Shown here one piece after another: positions 63,103 to 64,000 of a stretch of 64,000 bases of DNA. The DNA is from Pseudomonas viridiflava. GTDB lineage: Bacteria > Pseudomonadota > Gammaproteobacteria > Pseudomonadales > Pseudomonadaceae. The stretch lies in contig NZ_UUOC01000004.1 in NCBI RefSeq assembly GCF_900590755.1, positions 248,001-312,000 on the forward strand. The letters are read 5' to 3'. Numbering within the stretch: position 1 is the stretch's first letter; every line of letters starts with the position of its first letter. The notes under the pieces were generated by a model. That model searched no databases. It was not told where the DNA came from and saw only the letters and a program-made list of their open reading frames with translations. A program made the position numbers and the translations under genes.

Positions 63103-64000
63103 TCACTCGCGCAACCAGCCGGCATCCTTGAACACAGGCGTGACGCGGGCCGTGTCCTGCTGGATATACGCGGAGAGTTGATCGCCTTCGAGGAAGGTCG
63201 GCACCAGCGCGTTTTGCGTCACGTAGGCCTTGAACTCAGGCGCTTCGGATACCTTGCGCATCAGCTCGGTGTAGAAGGCGCGCTGTTCGGCGGTCACCTT
63301 ACCGGGCATGAATACGGTGCGCGGGAAGCGATATTGATCCACACCCAGACCTTGCTCGTGGCAGGTAGGCACGTCGGCCCAGGATTTGTCCCCGGCGACT
63401 TTTTCGGTGTAGCTCATGCGTTCTTTACTGAATACGCACAGCGGTTGCACCTGATTGCCGCGCCATTGGCTGATGCTTTCGCTGGGGTTATTGACGTTGG
63501 CGGCGATGTGTTTGCCTGCCAATTGCGTGGAGGCTTCGCTGCCGCTTTTGAACGGGATGTACACCAGCTTGCTGCCAGTGGTTTTGTTCAGCAGCAGGGT
63601 CAGCGTTTGGTCGACATCTTTGGACTGGCTGCCGCCCATGCGCAGTTTGGAAGGGTCCGCCTTGACGGTCTCGTAGAAGCTTTTTGCGTCTTTCCAGGGC
63701 GCGTCTTTGTAGGTCCAGAGGATGAAGTCATCTTCAGCGACGGCAGCGACCGGGGTCAGCTCCTGCCATTGATAACCGAGCTTGGACACCAGAGGCAGCA
63801 GATAAATATTGTTGGTGCCGATCACTAGCTTGTCGGCATCGCCTTCGGACATCTTGATGTCCAGAAACGCCTCGGCACCGTTGCCGCCGCCTTTATTGAG
63901 GACGACGGTGTTCACGTCTAACAATTTGTGGGTGGTGATGATCGACTGAATCAGACGGCCCAACTGGTCAGTACCGCCGCCAGGACCACCGGCAACGATG
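63103..64000 (-). CDS. tctC: Tripartite tricarboxylate transporter binding protein TctC (N-terminus beyond window)
   Basis: Periplasmic Bug-family solute receptor; about 298 C-terminal residues are in the window and the signal peptide lies beyond base 64000. The frame enters with IVAGGPGGGTDQLGRLI, the conserved ligand-loop motif. Typical later motifs are VLNKGGGNGAEAFL and YKDAPWKD. Ligand unknown; Bug proteins usually bind small carboxylates. It precedes tctB by 51 bases. The sequence continues to the edge without a stop. Confidence 0.92.
   Translation of the reverse strand, partial: IVAGGPGGGTDQLGRLIQSIITTHKLLDVNTVVLNKGGGNGAEAFLDIKMSEGDADKLVIGTNNIYLLPLVSKLGYQWQELTPVAAVAEDDFILWTYKDAPWKDAKSFYETVKADPSKLRMGGSQSKDVDQTLTLLLNKTTGSKLVYIPFKSGSEASTQLAGKHIAANVNNPSESISQWRGNQVQPLCVFSKERMSYTEKVAGDKSWADVPTCHEQGLGVDQYRFPRTVFMPGKVTAEQRAFYTELMRKVSEAPEFKAYVTQNALVPTFLEGDQLSAYIQQDTARVTPVFKDAGWLRE

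Overview
The window reads as a chromosomal segment of a fluorescent-type Pseudomonas. The gene order from retS through speA (retS-purD-purH-fis-dusB-DUF3426-prmA-accC-accB-aroQ-dsbD-gcbA, then DUF2333-NUDIX-yciH-speA) matches from memory the core arrangement around PA4839-PA4856 of P. aeruginosa. The base composition, the abundant GTG/TTG starts and the dense REP/REPIN palindromes also fit this genus. I cannot assign a species. No rRNA, tRNA, CRISPR array, prophage or insertion sequence was recognised.

Layout. 1-14.5 kb: housekeeping genes on the minus strand, covering the RetS sensor (cut by the left edge), purine synthesis, Fis/DusB, PrmA, the aroQ-accB-accC cluster, DsbD and a diguanylate cyclase. 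14.5-22.5 kb: an antitoxin-like remnant, DUF2333, a NUDIX enzyme, a SUI1-family factor, arginine decarboxylase, an orphan short VgrG and a MATE pump. 22.7-30.6 kb: a bacterial alpha-2-macroglobulin and its usual partner PbpC, separated here by an antisense small membrane gene and two REPINs. 31-50.3 kb: a complete Flp/Tad pilus locus (flp, rcpC, rcpA, tadZABCD, a DUF3613 gene, pprB, fppA, tadF, pprA, tadG). It is preceded by a glycine/threonine-rich lipoprotein gene and an orphan TpsB-type outer-membrane transporter. 50.4-60 kb: small metabolic, tRNA-modifying and repair-like genes (two DUF4136 lipoproteins, cmoM, a MazG-like enzyme, a flavoprotein, HDAC-like deacetylase, GNAT, TesB, HAD phosphatase, alpha/beta hydrolase, YpfJ). 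60-64 kb: a LysR regulator with a TctABC-type tripartite carboxylate transporter, cut by the right edge.

The most interesting part is the Tad region. A 13-base motif (TNCGGTTAATACY) occurs 104, 112 and 127 bases upstream of the start codons of flp, the Gly-rich lipoprotein gene and pprB, each time in the coding orientation. This suggests that the lipoprotein/TpsB pair belongs to the same regulon as the pilus, with PprA/PprB as the obvious candidate regulators. The pilin gene is also followed by a lone receiver-domain protein in the same orientation.

The second theme is REP elements. Six or so arm families are present, including hybrid and rearranged copies. One supplies the stop codon of the NUDIX gene, and another lies where the ribosome-binding site of pbpC should be.
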